A stretch of 64,000 bases of DNA from Symsagittifera roscoffensis (GCF_963678635.1 NC_087070.1:6918539-6982538), one strand, 5' to 3'. Positions 11,883 through 24,392 are shown, counted from the stretch's first letter. Made by a program: numbers and translations. Notes: generated by a model not told the origin, from the sequence alone.

Positions 11883-11890
11883 CTAAAACC

Positions 11891-12493
11891 CTCCAAACTA
11901 AAAGTCACTCACAATTTTTCACACCAATTGCACTTTCCTTTTTGGAAAGCGTTATTTGCATACATCAAAAAAATCATGACGACCTAAAAAAAAGCGTTTT
12001 CACTGTGTTCAGTGACACCTATAATATTATCCGCGAAGTGCATGATATTCGCCTCTTGAAAAAGCCGGCGAATTATGAGCTTAATTTTACATGCGTATAC
12101 TAATAGACACATGCTAATAAACGGTGCCCCCAATAGACTTTTATAAATTCAAACAGGACTACTTGTAAATCAGGGCGAAGAGTCATACGAAATTGATACG
12201 ACCAATTAGCTAGCCTCAATTCAATTTGGAACGATTTTGTTGTGCGGTAGAATTCGCCACGCATAAATGCAAAGCGCGCATAAATTAGTCCAGAGCATGG
12301 CCAAATTGGCAATTTCCAAACCTTTGAAACTTTACACAGAATGATCAGGGGTAGAATTTTTTTTGTTTAATTTGATTTTAGGGAGTTGATATTTTCAATG
12401 GGGCATAAAAAATATTTCTGCAGTATCATATTAAAACATTTAAACTCTTTCAGCAGTGATTGGGATTCCAAAAAAAGTTCAAAAAAGTTGTCT
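11891..12493. other. Spacer between MITE and satellite
   Basis: No supported feature. A minus-strand frame at 12100-12312 has no recognisable domain. Confidence 0.4.
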
Positions 12494-14270
12494 CAAATTT
12501 GAGCAGTTTTGGTCTGAACTTTTCCGTCTTTTAGACTAAATGACACAAAGTTCTTTAAGAATCTCAATACTCAATACAATTCTAATTCGATTTTTATATT
12601 AATTGAGCTATTATGACATCTGATGTTCGTAGCATTTTCACAAATTTGAGCAGTTTTGGTCTGAACTTTTCCGTTTTTTAGACTAAATGACACAAAGTTC
12701 TTTAAGAATCTCAATACTCAATACAATTCTAATTCGATTTTTATATTAATTGAGCTATTATGACATCTGATGTTCGTAGCATTTTCACAAATTTGAGCAG
12801 TTTTGGTCTGAACTTTTCCGTTTTTTAGACTAAATGACACAAAGTTCTTCTTTAAGAATCTCAATACTCAATACAATTCTAATTCGATTTTTATATTAAT
12901 TGAGCTATTATGACATCTGATGTTCGTAGCATTTTCACAAATTTGAGCAGTTTTGGTCTGAACTTTTCCGTTTTTTAGACTAAATGACACAAAGTTCTTT
13001 AAGAATCTCAATACTCAATACAATTCTAATTCGATTTTTATATTAATTGAGCTATTATGACATCTGATGTTCGTAGCATTTTCACAAATTTGAGCAGTTT
13101 TGGTCTGAACTTTTCCGTTTTTTAGACTAAATGACACAAAGTTCTTCTTTAATAATCTCAATACTCAATACAATTCTAATTCGATTTTTATATTAATTGA
13201 GCTATTATGACATCTGATGTTCGTAGCATTTTCACAAATTTGAGCAGTTTTGGTCTGAACTTTTCCGTTTTTTAGACTAAATGACACAAAGTTCTTTAAG
13301 AATCTCAATACTCAATACAATTCTAATTCGATTTTTATATTAATTGAGCTATTATGACATCTGATGTTCGTAGCATTTTCACAAATTTGAGCAGTTTTGG
13401 TCTGAACTTTTCCGTTTTTTAGACTAAATGACACAAAGTTCTTCTTTAAGAATCTCAATACTCAATACAATTCTAATTCGATTTTTATATTAATTGAGCT
13501 ATTATGACATCTGATGTTCGTAGCATTTTCACAAATTTGAGCAGTTTTGGTCTGAACTTTTCCGTTTTTTAGACTAAATGACACAAAGTTCTTTAAGAAT
13601 CTCAATACTCAATACAATTCTAATTCGATTTTTATATTAATTGAGCTATTATGACATCTGATGTTCGTAGCATTTTCACAAATTTGAGCAGTTTTGGTCT
13701 GAACTTTTCCGTTTTTTAGACTAAATGACACAAAGTTCTTCTTTAAGAATCTCAATACTCAATACAATTCTAATTCGATTTTTATATTAATTGAGCTATT
13801 ATGACATCTGATGTTCGTAGCATTTTCACAAATTTGAGCAGTTTTGGTCTGAACTTTTCCGTTTTTTAGACTAAATGACACAAAGTTCTTTAAGAATCTC
13901 AATACTCAATACAATTCTAATTCGATTTTTATATTAATTGAGCTATTATGACATCTGATGTTCGTAGCATTTTCACAAATTTGAGCAGTTTTGGTCTGAA
14001 CTTTTCCGTTTTTTAGACTAAATGACACAAAGTTCTTCTTTAAGAATCTCAATACTCAATACAATTCTAATTCGATTTTTATATTAATTGAGCTATTATG
14101 ACATCTGATGTTCGTAGCATTTTCACAAATTTGAGCAGTTTTGGTCTGAACTTTTCTGTTTTTTAGACTAAATGACACAAAGTTCTTCTTTAAGAATCTC
14201 AATACTCAATACAATTCTAATTCGATTTTTATATTAATTGAGCTATTATGACATCTGATGTTCGTAGCAT
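12494..14270. repeat. 147/150-bp satellite, 12 units, dimeric order
   Basis: The unit begins CAAATTTGAGCAGTTTTGG and contains GACACAAAGTTCTT and TTATGACATCTGATGTTCG. Starts are at 12494, 12641, 12788, 12938, 13085, 13235, 13382, 13532, 13679, 13829, 13976 and 14126. Two variants differ by an extra TTC in the AAGTTCTT(TCT)TTAAGAATC segment, giving 147 or 150 bases. From unit 2 to unit 11 they alternate strictly, so the effective repeat is a 297-bp dimer. Other differences are rare single bases (for example AATAATC in unit 5 and TTTTCTG in unit 12), so homogenisation is recent. The array ends abruptly after GTTCGTAGCAT. Confidence 0.95.
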
Positions 14271-15651
14271 GTTATCTAATTCAATGCTCCTCACTAAAAA
14301 CAACAGCAATTTTTTAAAATCTTTATCCAATTCTTGAAGCTTGTGCCATTGTTAAGAAATTAATAAGTAGATCACTAGCTACCGTGCGGCGTGGGCTACT
14401 TGAAGGCGTAGAAAACTTCCCGAGCCAAAGATCCTTCAAATAAAAATATGCCTAATGCTTTAAAAAAAAAGTGATACCAAAATAAATTGCAATATTTTGA
14501 GAAAATGTAATCTAATTTTGACAAGCTTCTAATTGACGATTGCATGACCATGCTTATACTACCAAACAACTGCTGGAAATGATTTGAAGTGAGACAATCT
14601 CAAGCACAATCAATTCGCGACATTCTTTGTGAATACAAACAAGTATTTTACAAAATATAGCCCATTTTCAAAACTATACAACCCAAATTATTCGCATAAT
14701 CATACAAGACTTCAAAATATAGACATATTAATACTCAGCACCAAAAAGAGTTGATGAAAAACCAATATTTGGTTTCTTACGTCACATATAGAAAGTTGCA
14801 AAAACCGGACCAAAAAATTACTAAATTATAGATCAAGGTCGTCTTGCAAATATAAAATCCACTTCAAAACATCCCACTCATTTGATGAAGTCGTTATTCG
14901 CTAAAGAAAATAGTGCAAATAGTCGAATACTTTCTACTTATAGATTCAAAACTCTGAACTCAATGCACATTTTCTCTGCTTAGCAGTTGAAAGATTTATT
15001 TTATCACAAATTTGTGGTAAGAAAAGAAGGATGTTTTGAATTACAGGTTCAATATCTTTAAATGGCAAACATTTTCGAGCTGAAATAGAAAAATTTCATG
15101 TATGGGATCTAGTTGTTTTATCCGGCGCTTTTCCACTTTTCCATCCATCGTAAATTTACAAAAATTACAACTCGCCCCTTGTTAAAAAGTGAAGTTGTTA
15201 AAAAATTGCTCACTTGTTTACGCTGGCACTTTGAAGCATCACAATTTTTTTTTGGATAGGCTTTTTAAAATCGAATTGCAGAAAAAATCGAAGATGGGAA
15301 GAACTAGAAAAGAATCCTTCACCCTCTTTTACACGCTGATCGAAGTACAATGCAACAGAAAAATTCAAGTCAAGAAGCTGAAGAAAAGCAATAGAATATC
15401 AATCCGGGGTTTCAATATTTAAGTAGAATTAAATTTACATTCGGCAGCAAAATCGAATACAGTCTATACCAAACATTCACCACGTGAGGTACAATAATTG
15501 CACAATAGATTTGAAAAACTGTAGAGAAGACAGAATACTTTCTGCAAGCAAACATTGGATTTTTCCTCTTCCACCGTCCTAAATTGAACTTTGACTTGAT
15601 TGTGAGCCAAGAAAAAAATTCGTATAAAAAATAGGTTGATTAATTTTGATG
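14271..15651. other. Gene-free stretch downstream of KIF21
   Basis: AT-rich, without a supported gene. The plus-strand frame at 15189-15422 is short, AT-rich and unrecognised. Confidence 0.4.
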
Positions 15652-15657
15652 TTTATT
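15652..15657 (-). promoter_or_regulatory. Poly(A) signal AATAAA for the kinesin gene
   Basis: The plus strand reads TTTATT, so the minus strand reads AATAAA about 165 bases past the kinesin stop codon. The spacing fits a compact 3' UTR. Confidence 0.5.
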
Positions 15658-15822
15658 TAAATTAATACGGTCATTAACTAAGGCCAAACTTTAAGAGAGC
15701 AATAAAAGAAAACGTATTTCGCATCAAAACGACGCAGATATGACCCAAAAAGAAGATTTTCGCTTAGTAGAACCTCATAACGTTTTGATGTGCGGTGGAA
15801 GGAAAAAAATGTCTTTTTCAAT

Positions 15823-18800
15823 TCATAGCCTCCAAATTTTGACATCCCAATCTCCCGAAGCACTGAACAGACAGTTCGAATTACTCGCAAATGCATGCAC
15901 GTGTGCTTTATGTGCCTTCAACTCTCCAAGAAGCTTCAATTTTTCACAGTCCCACACTTTCATTTCTCCCGACCTGCACCCGCTGACAAGATACGGAACA
16001 CTGCCAGAATCATGAGAAGCTGCAACGTTCGGGAACATTGTCAACGCCGTGATCCAATGGTTATGAGCACTCGAAACGGAAGCGACATTATGGCACGTTT
16101 CTATACTTGACACATCCCATTGTTTAATGCAACTATCTCGCCCTGAAGAGTAAAGCCAGTTATTGTATATACACATGCTCTCAACGCCGTCGAAATGCGG
16201 AGGTTCCAGACTTCTACATATACCTTCTAACTCCAATATGGCTTCGCAGCATTTGACACTGTGATCTCGGGAACCTGTGAAAACTAAATCGGGTCCTCCT
16301 TTTATGCAATTTTTGACAGCTAGAACGTTAATGGCAGCGGAATGTGACTGACTTGGAACTAGTTGGATACTTTTGAGCGCTCCTGGTAAATGTCTTAAAT
16401 CCCATATGCGAATGAAATTCCTCGAAACCGAATAAAGTAGATTGCCACAAGAGCTGAAAGCAACGTCGTTGATTTGATCCTCGCCTTGGGGTATTTTTGT
16501 AGTTTGGGCGCTGGGGTAGTCTAGACGCTCGTATGAACCGCCACTAGACTTTAGAGTCTTCAGACATCCGGGATCAGAATTCTTTTGCAAGGGATCCAAA
16601 ACCTTGATGACATGCAGAGAAGCTGCGAACAGCAAATTCCTCGATTTATGATACTTCACCTGAAGAACCGAATGAGGAAACCCTGTAATTGAGAGGAGTT
16701 CTCCTCCTTCGTTCAAGTCCCAGACTTTTACAGTTCGGTCCAGTGACCCTGTGAAGAGATGAGTTTCAGTGGCATCAACTGAAACAACTCCCTTTTTATG
16801 ACCTTCAGCCACATGATGACACTTCAGTGGGAAGTTCGCAGCACCAGCTATGGCACCTCGGTAGCCATTAATAGTCCCTACTTCAGTTTTATTTTCTCCG
16901 TCCAGGTCGACGCGAGGTACACTCTTCAGAAGACGAGTGAAAACATCCGAGTTATCTGATCTAGCTGCGCCTAATCTAAATGAATTGGATCGCGAGAGGT
17001 TCCCATTTTCACCCGAATCACCTGAACTTCTGCGGCTTGAATTGTTAGTGTTAGAAGTCGCTTCTTTTCTTGGACTCTCGGGAAGCGTGGAGAGATCTTC
17101 ATTGCTCAGAAGTTTGATTCCAAACTTGTCCATCAAGGGAGTCCCGCTCACTAGAAACGTCTCAGACGCTGAAATACTCTGGCCAGTAGCTTGAGAGGAA
17201 GACTCTGAAGTTTGGTTTAAATTGGATTCGTCACTTTGAAACCGTGCACTTTTATTGCCTCGTCTTCTTGTGGTCACTGTTTCCGGTAAACTGAATCCCA
17301 TTGGGGAGGGAACTCTTTGATGTTGCTGGTGCTGTTCTGACATCGTCGCACTTTGGACTAAATCAGGCGCGTCTTTAATAAACGTGCAGTTCATTTGTTC
17401 TTGTACAGGCGAAGCTGCTAGTCTAATTCTAGTATCGCTACCACCGTCATCGTCGTCCAGAATCACGAAGTCCAACAACTGTTGCTGGATGGTTTTATTT
17501 ATTTCCTCCTCTCCAATTTGGGCTTCTAGTTCTCTTATTTTCGCCTGGTCCTCTTTCAATTGGACACTTCGTTCAACTGTGAAAGTTAATAATTGTTGCA
17601 GGAGTGACTTGCAATGTTTTACGTCCATAGATTCGACGTCAATTTGAGCAAACTTCGAGTTTTCAGTCGCCGAATTTAGAGTCACGATTGCGGCCTGCTT
17701 TTCCTCAATTCTTTCTTGCGCTTCTTCGATCGAACATTTAACAACTTCCAATTCTTCTAGCAGATGATTCAACTTCTTCGAGTCTTTCAGCAACTTAGCA
17801 GATGTTATTTTTTTGGCCAAAATCTGTTTTTCCGAATTCCACCTCTCTCGCTCTTTCATATGATCTTCCATTTCTTTTTCCAAATAAGCGACTGAATAAC
17901 AATTTTCAACGTGACTCTCCATCATAGTACTAAACTTTTCCCAGTTTAGCTTAGAAGCGGTCAATGAGCTTCTTTTTCTGGATCTAAATGTCGAGTTGTT
18001 GCGGGTGGCCAAGCTTTTCTCACTTTGATCAATTTTATTTTCCAATGTTTTTCCATACTTGGACGAATTTGCAGTAGAATTAATTGTCTTGTCGTTCGCT
18101 TTTCGGCTTTCTGAGCGAGACTTTGTCACTCGGCCAGCTGCTTTGTCCGACATTTCGCCCTTCTTAGTTTTCCTCAAAACGTCCATTTCTTGTAGTTTTC
18201 TCTGTAAAATCACGTTTTTCTGCTGGTTTTCAATTTCTAGTGATTTAATTTTATTATCTTTCAGACGCTCTTGTTTTTTCAACTGCGCGACTTCTTTTCT
18301 TTGTGTTTGTTCTTTTTCTCTGTGACGTTTGCTTTCTTCTTTCATTTGACGAACTAATTTTGCCTTGTCGTCTCGCATTTTTTCAACATCAGTTTTCAAG
18401 GACAAAATTCGTTCCTCGTTTCTTTTCAGTTCATTCATATGTTGTTTGTTCACTTTTTCAAAACTTTTCAGCTTTTTCATTTCTTTTTCTAAATTCGAAA
18501 CTTTTTGCTTGTACTCCTTTTTAATTTTTTCCAAATCTTCGCCTGATTTCTGAGAACCGTCTGCATTTTTCATATCATTTTGTTTGGCTTCTTCCATTGA
18601 ATTCATTTTCATTTGCAATTCTCTAAATTTCTGGTCATAACCCTGCTTCATATTATTTAAAGCCACTTGCGATTTTTCCAGCTGCAGGATCAATTTTTCC
18701 TTCACAGATATTTCCTGAGTTATGTACGCAATATCAGCAACTCTCAAATCTTCAGAATCATCATTTTCCAAATCAGATTCATCATTATCGGAAGTTTCGT

Positions 18801-20727
18801 TTCCCGAGTTGTTCTCATCGTCATTTTCATTTTCGTCTTCGATGCTTGACTTTAACTCCGAAATTTCACTCAGAGTTTCCGCGTTGGATCTTTCGTCACA
18901 TGACACGGAACTAGCTCGTTTTTCCGACGACTTTTCCTTTCCCGATGAAACTTTATTCCGCTTTCGGCGTTCCGGACGCGTAGTTGTGACATCTCCCGAA
19001 GTTTGATTTGTTCTCGAAGTTGCCAGCACTTCTTTCTTTTCGGCCAAGTCAGCTTCGGCTTGAGCGATTAGTTCACTCAAGTCTTTCTCATAACTCGACA
19101 CGTCAATAGGCGGTATCGAAACCGACGGTTCAGCATTCCGAACAGATGACTTATTGGGCCTCGAAACAGATTTACTTGTAGATAATAAGCTTCGAGATTT
19201 GTTTTGAATAGGAAACTCAGTTTTTAAATTTGCTATTTCTTTTCGATATTTCGAGTTTTCAATTTCCAATTCAGTAACTTTGGATTTAACTGATTCCATT
19301 TCGCTCATATATTGTGCAATCAAATCGTCAACTGAATTTTCACTATTGCTCCCTGAATTCGAGCTTCGAACGCGCGATAAATCCCTTTCAGTTTTTAAAA
19401 CGCTGATTTCTTGGGTTTTTGACTCAATAGTAGCTTGCAACGTTTTAATTTTATCTCTCAAACTATCTTGTTCCCTCAAAAGGAGCCTGTTTTCATCGCT
19501 CATATCGTTCATGAAGCAAACATCCGCGGTCAATTTTCCCTGCTTGTATTTAAGCAACTCGCTTTCAAGTTCTGCTATTCGATTTTTCAGATCACTTATT
19601 TGTTTGCTCGCTTTGTCCTGGTTAACTGAAGGTTTGTTTTTGATGTTTTTCGCTCGATTAGCGTACACTAAAGTATTCAAGGTCTCCATGAAATCTCGAT
19701 CGGAGGGACTCACACAAGCAATCATCATTGTTCTGCTGTTACCTCCTAAAGAATCTTGTAGAAGTCTTGTCAACTTTGAGTTCCTGTAAGGAACATGTGA
19801 GCCTCGTTTTGTAGCATCGCCAAGAGCACTTATCACATTTCCGAGGGCTAGAAGCCCACAGTTGATTGCTATTCCTTCTTTAGCTCTATCTCCTGTAGCT
19901 CCTGTTCGCTTTAGTCTTTCGGATCCCGCGAGGTCCACAAAATGAAATTTAGCGGTCAAAGTTTCGAAATCAAGCGAGTCCGATTGTAGCTCTTTTTCAG
20001 CTGTTTCGTCTTCATTTTTTAGAACTCTTTGCTGTTTTACAGTTATTGTAAAAATAGCGTGACTTCTAGACGAAGTTGCATTCATGTTTGTCGAGGCTGT
20101 CACCCGGTTTAGAGATCCAATTTCCAGACATTTCAGACAATCTTCAACATTATTGACAGGCCTTGTCGAAGCGCCGCTGACATAAATCATACTTCCTTCT
20201 CCGTGTATTTTAATCAGGCCTTTCGCTCCCGTTTTATCCGCAGGTATCAATAGATCGTTCATGTCTTCATTATACAGTTCTAAAAACTGGGCGCTGATTT
20301 TAAAATCAGGAGGCGTGATACCCTTTTCTTCAGATTCCAATTTTGAATTCAAGATCTGATCAAATAGTCTGTTCACAGCGCGAGGTATTATCCCCGTGTT
20401 TTCGTTCGTCGGACTTTCGTTCCAAGCAGTTCCCATCGTGTATGTTTTACCCGAGCCTGTCTGCCCGTAGGCCAAAATAGTCGCATTATATCCATGTAGG
20501 GTTCCGTCAACTAAGTTTGCCACAGACTTGTCAAATATTTCACCTTGTTTTGCTTCAATGTCAAATACAAGGTCAAACGTGAACAACTTGTCGCTGCCAA
20601 TTGCAATCTGCGACTCCTCAGGAATAACTGCTGTGCATTTTTTAAGTCCTTCGTTTATTTCTGATGAGCTTTGTGGTCGGACTCGCACTGCAACTTGAAC
20701 ATTGGTTTCATTTGGAAGAGATGGCAT
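15823..20727 (-). CDS. KIF21: Kinesin-4 family motor, KIF21-type (1634 aa)
   Basis: Plus-end-directed microtubule motor of the KIF21A/B group, which suppresses microtubule growth and carries cargo in axons and cilia. The motor domain covers about residues 8-365: P-loop GQTGSGKT at 88-95, switch I NATSSRSH at 216-223 and switch II DLAGSE at 265-270. A long, charged coiled-coil stalk with low-complexity serine/acidic stretches follows, to about 1190, then a disordered linker. A C-terminal WD40 propeller runs from about 1309 to 1634 (repeats such as SLDRTVKVWDL and the final SGDWDVKIWRL). The motor plus stalk plus WD40 order and the length match animal KIF21 proteins. The ATG at 20727 gives a normal kinesin N-terminus. 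The gene is one uninterrupted frame, whereas animal KIF21 genes normally have many introns. Vertebrates have two paralogues; I cannot assign A or B. Confidence 0.95.
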   Translation of the reverse strand: MPSLPNETNVQVAVRVRPQSSSEINEGLKKCTAVIPEESQIAIGSDKLFTFDLVFDIEAKQGEIFDKSVANLVDGTLHGYNATILAYGQTGSGKTYTMGTAWNESPTNENTGIIPRAVNRLFDQILNSKLESEEKGITPPDFKISAQFLELYNEDMNDLLIPADKTGAKGLIKIHGEGSMIYVSGASTRPVNNVEDCLKCLEIGSLNRVTASTNMNATSSRSHAIFTITVKQQRVLKNEDETAEKELQSDSLDFETLTAKFHFVDLAGSERLKRTGATGDRAKEGIAINCGLLALGNVISALGDATKRGSHVPYRNSKLTRLLQDSLGGNSRTMMIACVSPSDRDFMETLNTLVYANRAKNIKNKPSVNQDKASKQISDLKNRIAELESELLKYKQGKLTADVCFMNDMSDENRLLLREQDSLRDKIKTLQATIESKTQEISVLKTERDLSRVRSSNSGSNSENSVDDLIAQYMSEMESVKSKVTELEIENSKYRKEIANLKTEFPIQNKSRSLLSTSKSVSRPNKSSVRNAEPSVSIPPIDVSSYEKDLSELIAQAEADLAEKKEVLATSRTNQTSGDVTTTRPERRKRNKVSSGKEKSSEKRASSVSCDERSNAETLSEISELKSSIEDENENDDENNSGNETSDNDESDLENDDSEDLRVADIAYITQEISVKEKLILQLEKSQVALNNMKQGYDQKFRELQMKMNSMEEAKQNDMKNADGSQKSGEDLEKIKKEYKQKVSNLEKEMKKLKSFEKVNKQHMNELKRNEERILSLKTDVEKMRDDKAKLVRQMKEESKRHREKEQTQRKEVAQLKKQERLKDNKIKSLEIENQQKNVILQRKLQEMDVLRKTKKGEMSDKAAGRVTKSRSESRKANDKTINSTANSSKYGKTLENKIDQSEKSLATRNNSTFRSRKRSSLTASKLNWEKFSTMMESHVENCYSVAYLEKEMEDHMKERERWNSEKQILAKKITSAKLLKDSKKLNHLLEELEVVKCSIEEAQERIEEKQAAIVTLNSATENSKFAQIDVESMDVKHCKSLLQQLLTFTVERSVQLKEDQAKIRELEAQIGEEEINKTIQQQLLDFVILDDDDGGSDTRIRLAASPVQEQMNCTFIKDAPDLVQSATMSEQHQQHQRVPSPMGFSLPETVTTRRRGNKSARFQSDESNLNQTSESSSQATGQSISASETFLVSGTPLMDKFGIKLLSNEDLSTLPESPRKEATSNTNNSSRRSSGDSGENGNLSRSNSFRLGAARSDNSDVFTRLLKSVPRVDLDGENKTEVGTINGYRGAIAGAANFPLKCHHVAEGHKKGVVSVDATETHLFTGSLDRTVKVWDLNEGGELLSITGFPHSVLQVKYHKSRNLLFAASLHVIKVLDPLQKNSDPGCLKTLKSSGGSYERLDYPSAQTTKIPQGEDQINDVAFSSCGNLLYSVSRNFIRIWDLRHLPGALKSIQLVPSQSHSAAINVLAVKNCIKGGPDLVFTGSRDHSVKCCEAILELEGICRSLEPPHFDGVESMCIYNNWLYSSGRDSCIKQWDVSSIETCHNVASVSSAHNHWITALTMFPNVAASHDSGSVPYLVSGCRSGEMKVWDCEKLKLLGELKAHKAHVHAFASNSNCLFSASGDWDVKIWRL

Positions 20728-23700
20728 AATATTCTAATCTGAAAAGAGATTATTATTTTGGCTAAGTTCAACAAAGAAAAGCCAAAAAAGCGTAGTTTTG
20801 TCTATATAATTTTAAAAATCATAGCAATGCCCATCGCCCATTTTTTTATTACCTTTTTCAATAAGAATTGTGTTTCGCAGCTGATTATAAAAATATATCA
20901 AAATATACCAAAAAAAAATATTTACGTTTTTCTCAACTTCGTAACATTTTTCTGTAACTTGCACACCAGCGATGAAAAACAAAATTAACTTTTAAATTTT
21001 TCAAGCTCCAGCACTCTAGGGCGAGAGCGATGCGTTAGTTACGTACAACATCAACAGTTACCCGTTCGTTAGATAATAGTTTAAAACGCGGCTAGTTTTT
21101 CAATCAAAAAAGGAACAAATTTTACCGCAATTTATACAGTAGTTGACCAAAACATACTGTAGTTGAAATATTAGCGCTTAAATTTGCTTGCACAGCTCGA
21201 CTGGAGGTCACTCGAAATTTGACAATGGGTAACTAACCTAGTCAGAAATCATGTGTGAACAAAAACGGAAAGATTTTCGAAAATTTACAAATCAGGATTA
21301 ACTTTTTGTCAGATTGAAATAATCAGCGGGAGTTTAAATTTGCTGTTTAAATTTGCAGCAGTTGTTTAAAGGACTATAGATCACATTTTATGGGCAAGGT
21401 TCAATAAACATTTTAAAAAAAATTCAATTCATCAAAAAAAAATTCTGAAACTGAGAAAGAAAAATAGCGAAACATTTTCATTCGTTCAATTTTTCGTCAA
21501 TTGTAAGAATATAAAGTAATAACAAATGCAAGGATAGCCGTTTACCGTGCAACTAGCCCAGAATGTTCCAACCCTTTTCAAATTTTTTTGCAGTTATTAG
21601 AATTTTTTAAGTTTTTGATTCCAGAATACTCCAAAAAAAATAACGTTACTCGAGTAAAACAAAGTTTTTACATTTTAAATTAGGCTATTGCAATCTTTTA
21701 AGCTATTGAAATTGAAACTAAGCTATTGTAAGCCTGCTTGAATCAAAACTTTTGCTGTCTGCTGGCTCTTGAAAATTCATTAACACTGCCATCAGATAAC
21801 GTAGCAACAAATGCTAATAAATTTCCAATGCGATGTAGCAAAAGTTGCAGTAAATACAAATAGACACAAGTTTGCATGTAATAATTTGGAATATAACAAC
21901 CTGAAGGCATCCACGCTAACTTTGCATGTAATAAAATGAAAACATAAAGCCAAATTATGCACAAAAAAATGCATTTCAAAAAAATAGCGAGATATATTGA
22001 AATGGAAAATTTCTGAAATAGAGTTTTTTTATCGTACTGTTGTTTGATTTTAAGAAACAGCTTTTTTCGGTTCATTTGATCAATGAAAAATGCATCAGCT
22101 GTGTTAACTTATTACTTATCGAATGCCAATCAAAGCACGCTACCAAAAAGCCGTAGAGGTGCAACAAAAAGTGACACAAGTATTCGCTACTTAGGTTGGA
22201 AAAAAAAGAAGAGTCGTACTATTACACTACGCTTGCTTAAGTTTGCTAATGCAATTATGCCGTATATAAACCGAAAAACACAAGATTTTTAGAATAATCG
22301 AATTGAAAGATTAATTTATACAGCCGAAAGATGGGCACCGATTGCGAAATGAAGTTAATTCAAATGTACTTACAAGAGCAGTCCGTTGCAGTACAAGTGG
22401 CACAGACTGTTACAACCATGGTAAACAATGCATTGAAGAAAAAAAAATCAACAAGTAAGCGTAGCGGAGCTTCGCATCACCTGGTATACCACACAAACTT
22501 AGCATTGTAAGCTAGCCGACATAGCATGAGATGGAAGCCATGAAGTCCATAAAAGATTAACATTCCAAGTGAAAATCACAAAGAAATCGAAATCAGAACC
22601 TTCGTACCAAGCACAGGCGTTTCAGCTAGACCAAGTGTGCCGAAGATAGGGAATTTAAACTTTAAAAAAGTAGAAATTCAAAATGATTCGATGATTCTGA
22701 TGGAAAAATTGTTTACACGGAAAAAGTCTTATTTCAAGATGACGACGCTTGCTAATAGCCAGCATTTAAATATTCATGTGTCGAATTTTCTTTATCCTTT
22801 GTTACCTTTCTCCTAGGTAACACGAGTTGGTTTGAATCAAGCTTAGAAAAGGAAAAAACTATCCTGTAAATATTACAATAAAAGCCGCTCTAACATAGTG
22901 AAAAGTTATTTGTTAACTCGCCCTCTATCAATCTGAAAACATATTCAGACCTGTTTCTCTTGACACAAAACTTTTTGAGATCATGATTTAGTATGATACC
23001 ACACATGACCACCTACGAAACTTTTTTGAGATAACTTTCCCCAACAGTAATTAGTGATCAGTTTGAACTTTTTTGCAAAAGTTCAGCAACTTCTCATTGT
23101 TCGGAGCTCTCAAAATCAGTGGCCATGAGTAAAATATTCGTTTGATTTCCTGTCAAGCTTTAAGACCATCACTTTTTTTGACAAAACAGATTTTAAAAAA
23201 CTTAAATTTATAACTAGCTTAATCAGTGTTTTGTTAAATGTTACTAGAATAGTGTAAACTCTACGAGGGAGTTTAAAACTCCCTTTACCTATCCTCTCGT
23301 TTATCTAAACGTCATTGTTGATACCATGCTTTATACTTCCTTCGAGAAATAAATTCTTACTTTCTTTCTAGCTTAAACGAAACTCCCGATTCCCATTCAT
23401 CCCACGAAAAAATATACCCCATGTATTTATATTTCTCTTCATTGAAATCGTGATTTTTTTCAGTTAGCTAAGCATTGAATTGAAAGCCTTTAGACAAATC
23501 CCCAATAAATCTATTAAAAAAGTCCCTCAAGGAACTTGAATGATTTACAGCTAAGGTTGAAATACTTGACCAGAAGGCTTAGAGGCTCAGCTTCTTGTCT
23601 CAATGCGCATTGATAAATTTTCTTCAGATCACTCTCCTATACTGGTCATTTCATTTTGAAATGGTTACTACCGTCAACGCTTCTATCCAACGCATTTTTG

Positions 23701-24392
23701 TGACTTAAAAAATCAATGACGTGCATCAAATTACCTTTTAGTTCCTCACTATGTGATAAGGAAAATATCTACATTTTACATTTCCTTGAAACAAGTAATG
23801 GAGTCCAAATAAACGGTTCAGAACAAAAATTGTTGCCGCTAAAATTGTTGATAAGGATCAAAAATACAGATACGAAAATAGTTGATGTTTGACAGCCTCG
23901 TTTTAAAATCAACTAGAACCAACTAGATTTCCCCAATTTTATCATTGCAATCAACGGCGTCACTTTAAAAACAAAAGACATTTGCTTAGAATTTTATTCT
24001 AAATTTTAGGACGAGATAAACAATACATACCACAAGTTACACACAGGATCTATCACCGTAGATACTGCACTACTTTCAAATTCTGGTTAGGCAGTGCGAC
24101 AAACTGACAAGACGCAGTAGTGTACATATAATAAATCCATAAATTAAATGGAAATTCATAAATAATTATTCATTTATAAAACTCCATTAAATGATTACAA
24201 TGAAACACTAAAATTCAATGTATTTGGAATGAAAATTTGGCCAAAAAACATGGCTTGTTAAATATATAGCATTTTAATGATGAAATGCACAGTAAAGGCA
24301 ACGGCAAATGGGCAACAAAAAACTGATGACTTCAGATGAGAATGTCCCAAAATGATTTCGATTTCCACTCGTCGCTGACTCTCAGATGAATT
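20728..24392. other. Gene-free region between KIF21 and VMP1
   Basis: AT-rich intergenic DNA holding the start of KIF21 on the left and the 3' end of VMP1 on the right. It contains a copy of the dispersed repeat (21526-21780). The short frames at 21743-22075 and 22083-22292 have no recognisable domain. TTTAAT at 24273-24278 (ATTAAA on the minus strand) could be the VMP1 poly(A) signal. Confidence 0.45.
21526..21780 (+). repeat. Dispersed repeat family, copy 4
   Basis: Starts GCAAGGATAGCCGTTTACCG with CCAGAATGTTCCAACC. It contains GTTACTCGAGTAAAAC and AGCTATTGTAAGCCTGCTTG, both found in reverse in copy 3 (9830-10186). The right part of the family is missing. Confidence 0.5.

Noticed and set aside
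12494-14270. CRISPR-like regular array
   Set aside because: The 147/150-bp units are contiguous without unique spacers, in animal DNA; it is a satellite.
19280-19789. 169-codon plus-strand frame inside the kinesin gene
   Set aside because: Antisense shadow of the KIF21 stalk; it encodes a serine/leucine-rich translation without any domain.
21743-22292. Minus-strand 110-codon and plus-strand 69-codon frames
   Set aside because: Composition is that of AT-rich non-coding DNA; apparent hydrophobic runs come from T-rich sequence.
22575-22640. tRNA-like sequence on the minus strand (GGTCTAGCTGAAACGCC ... AAGGTTCTGATTTCG)
   Set aside because: Box A is plausible, but the box B part and the stems do not fit; too weak to list as a feature.
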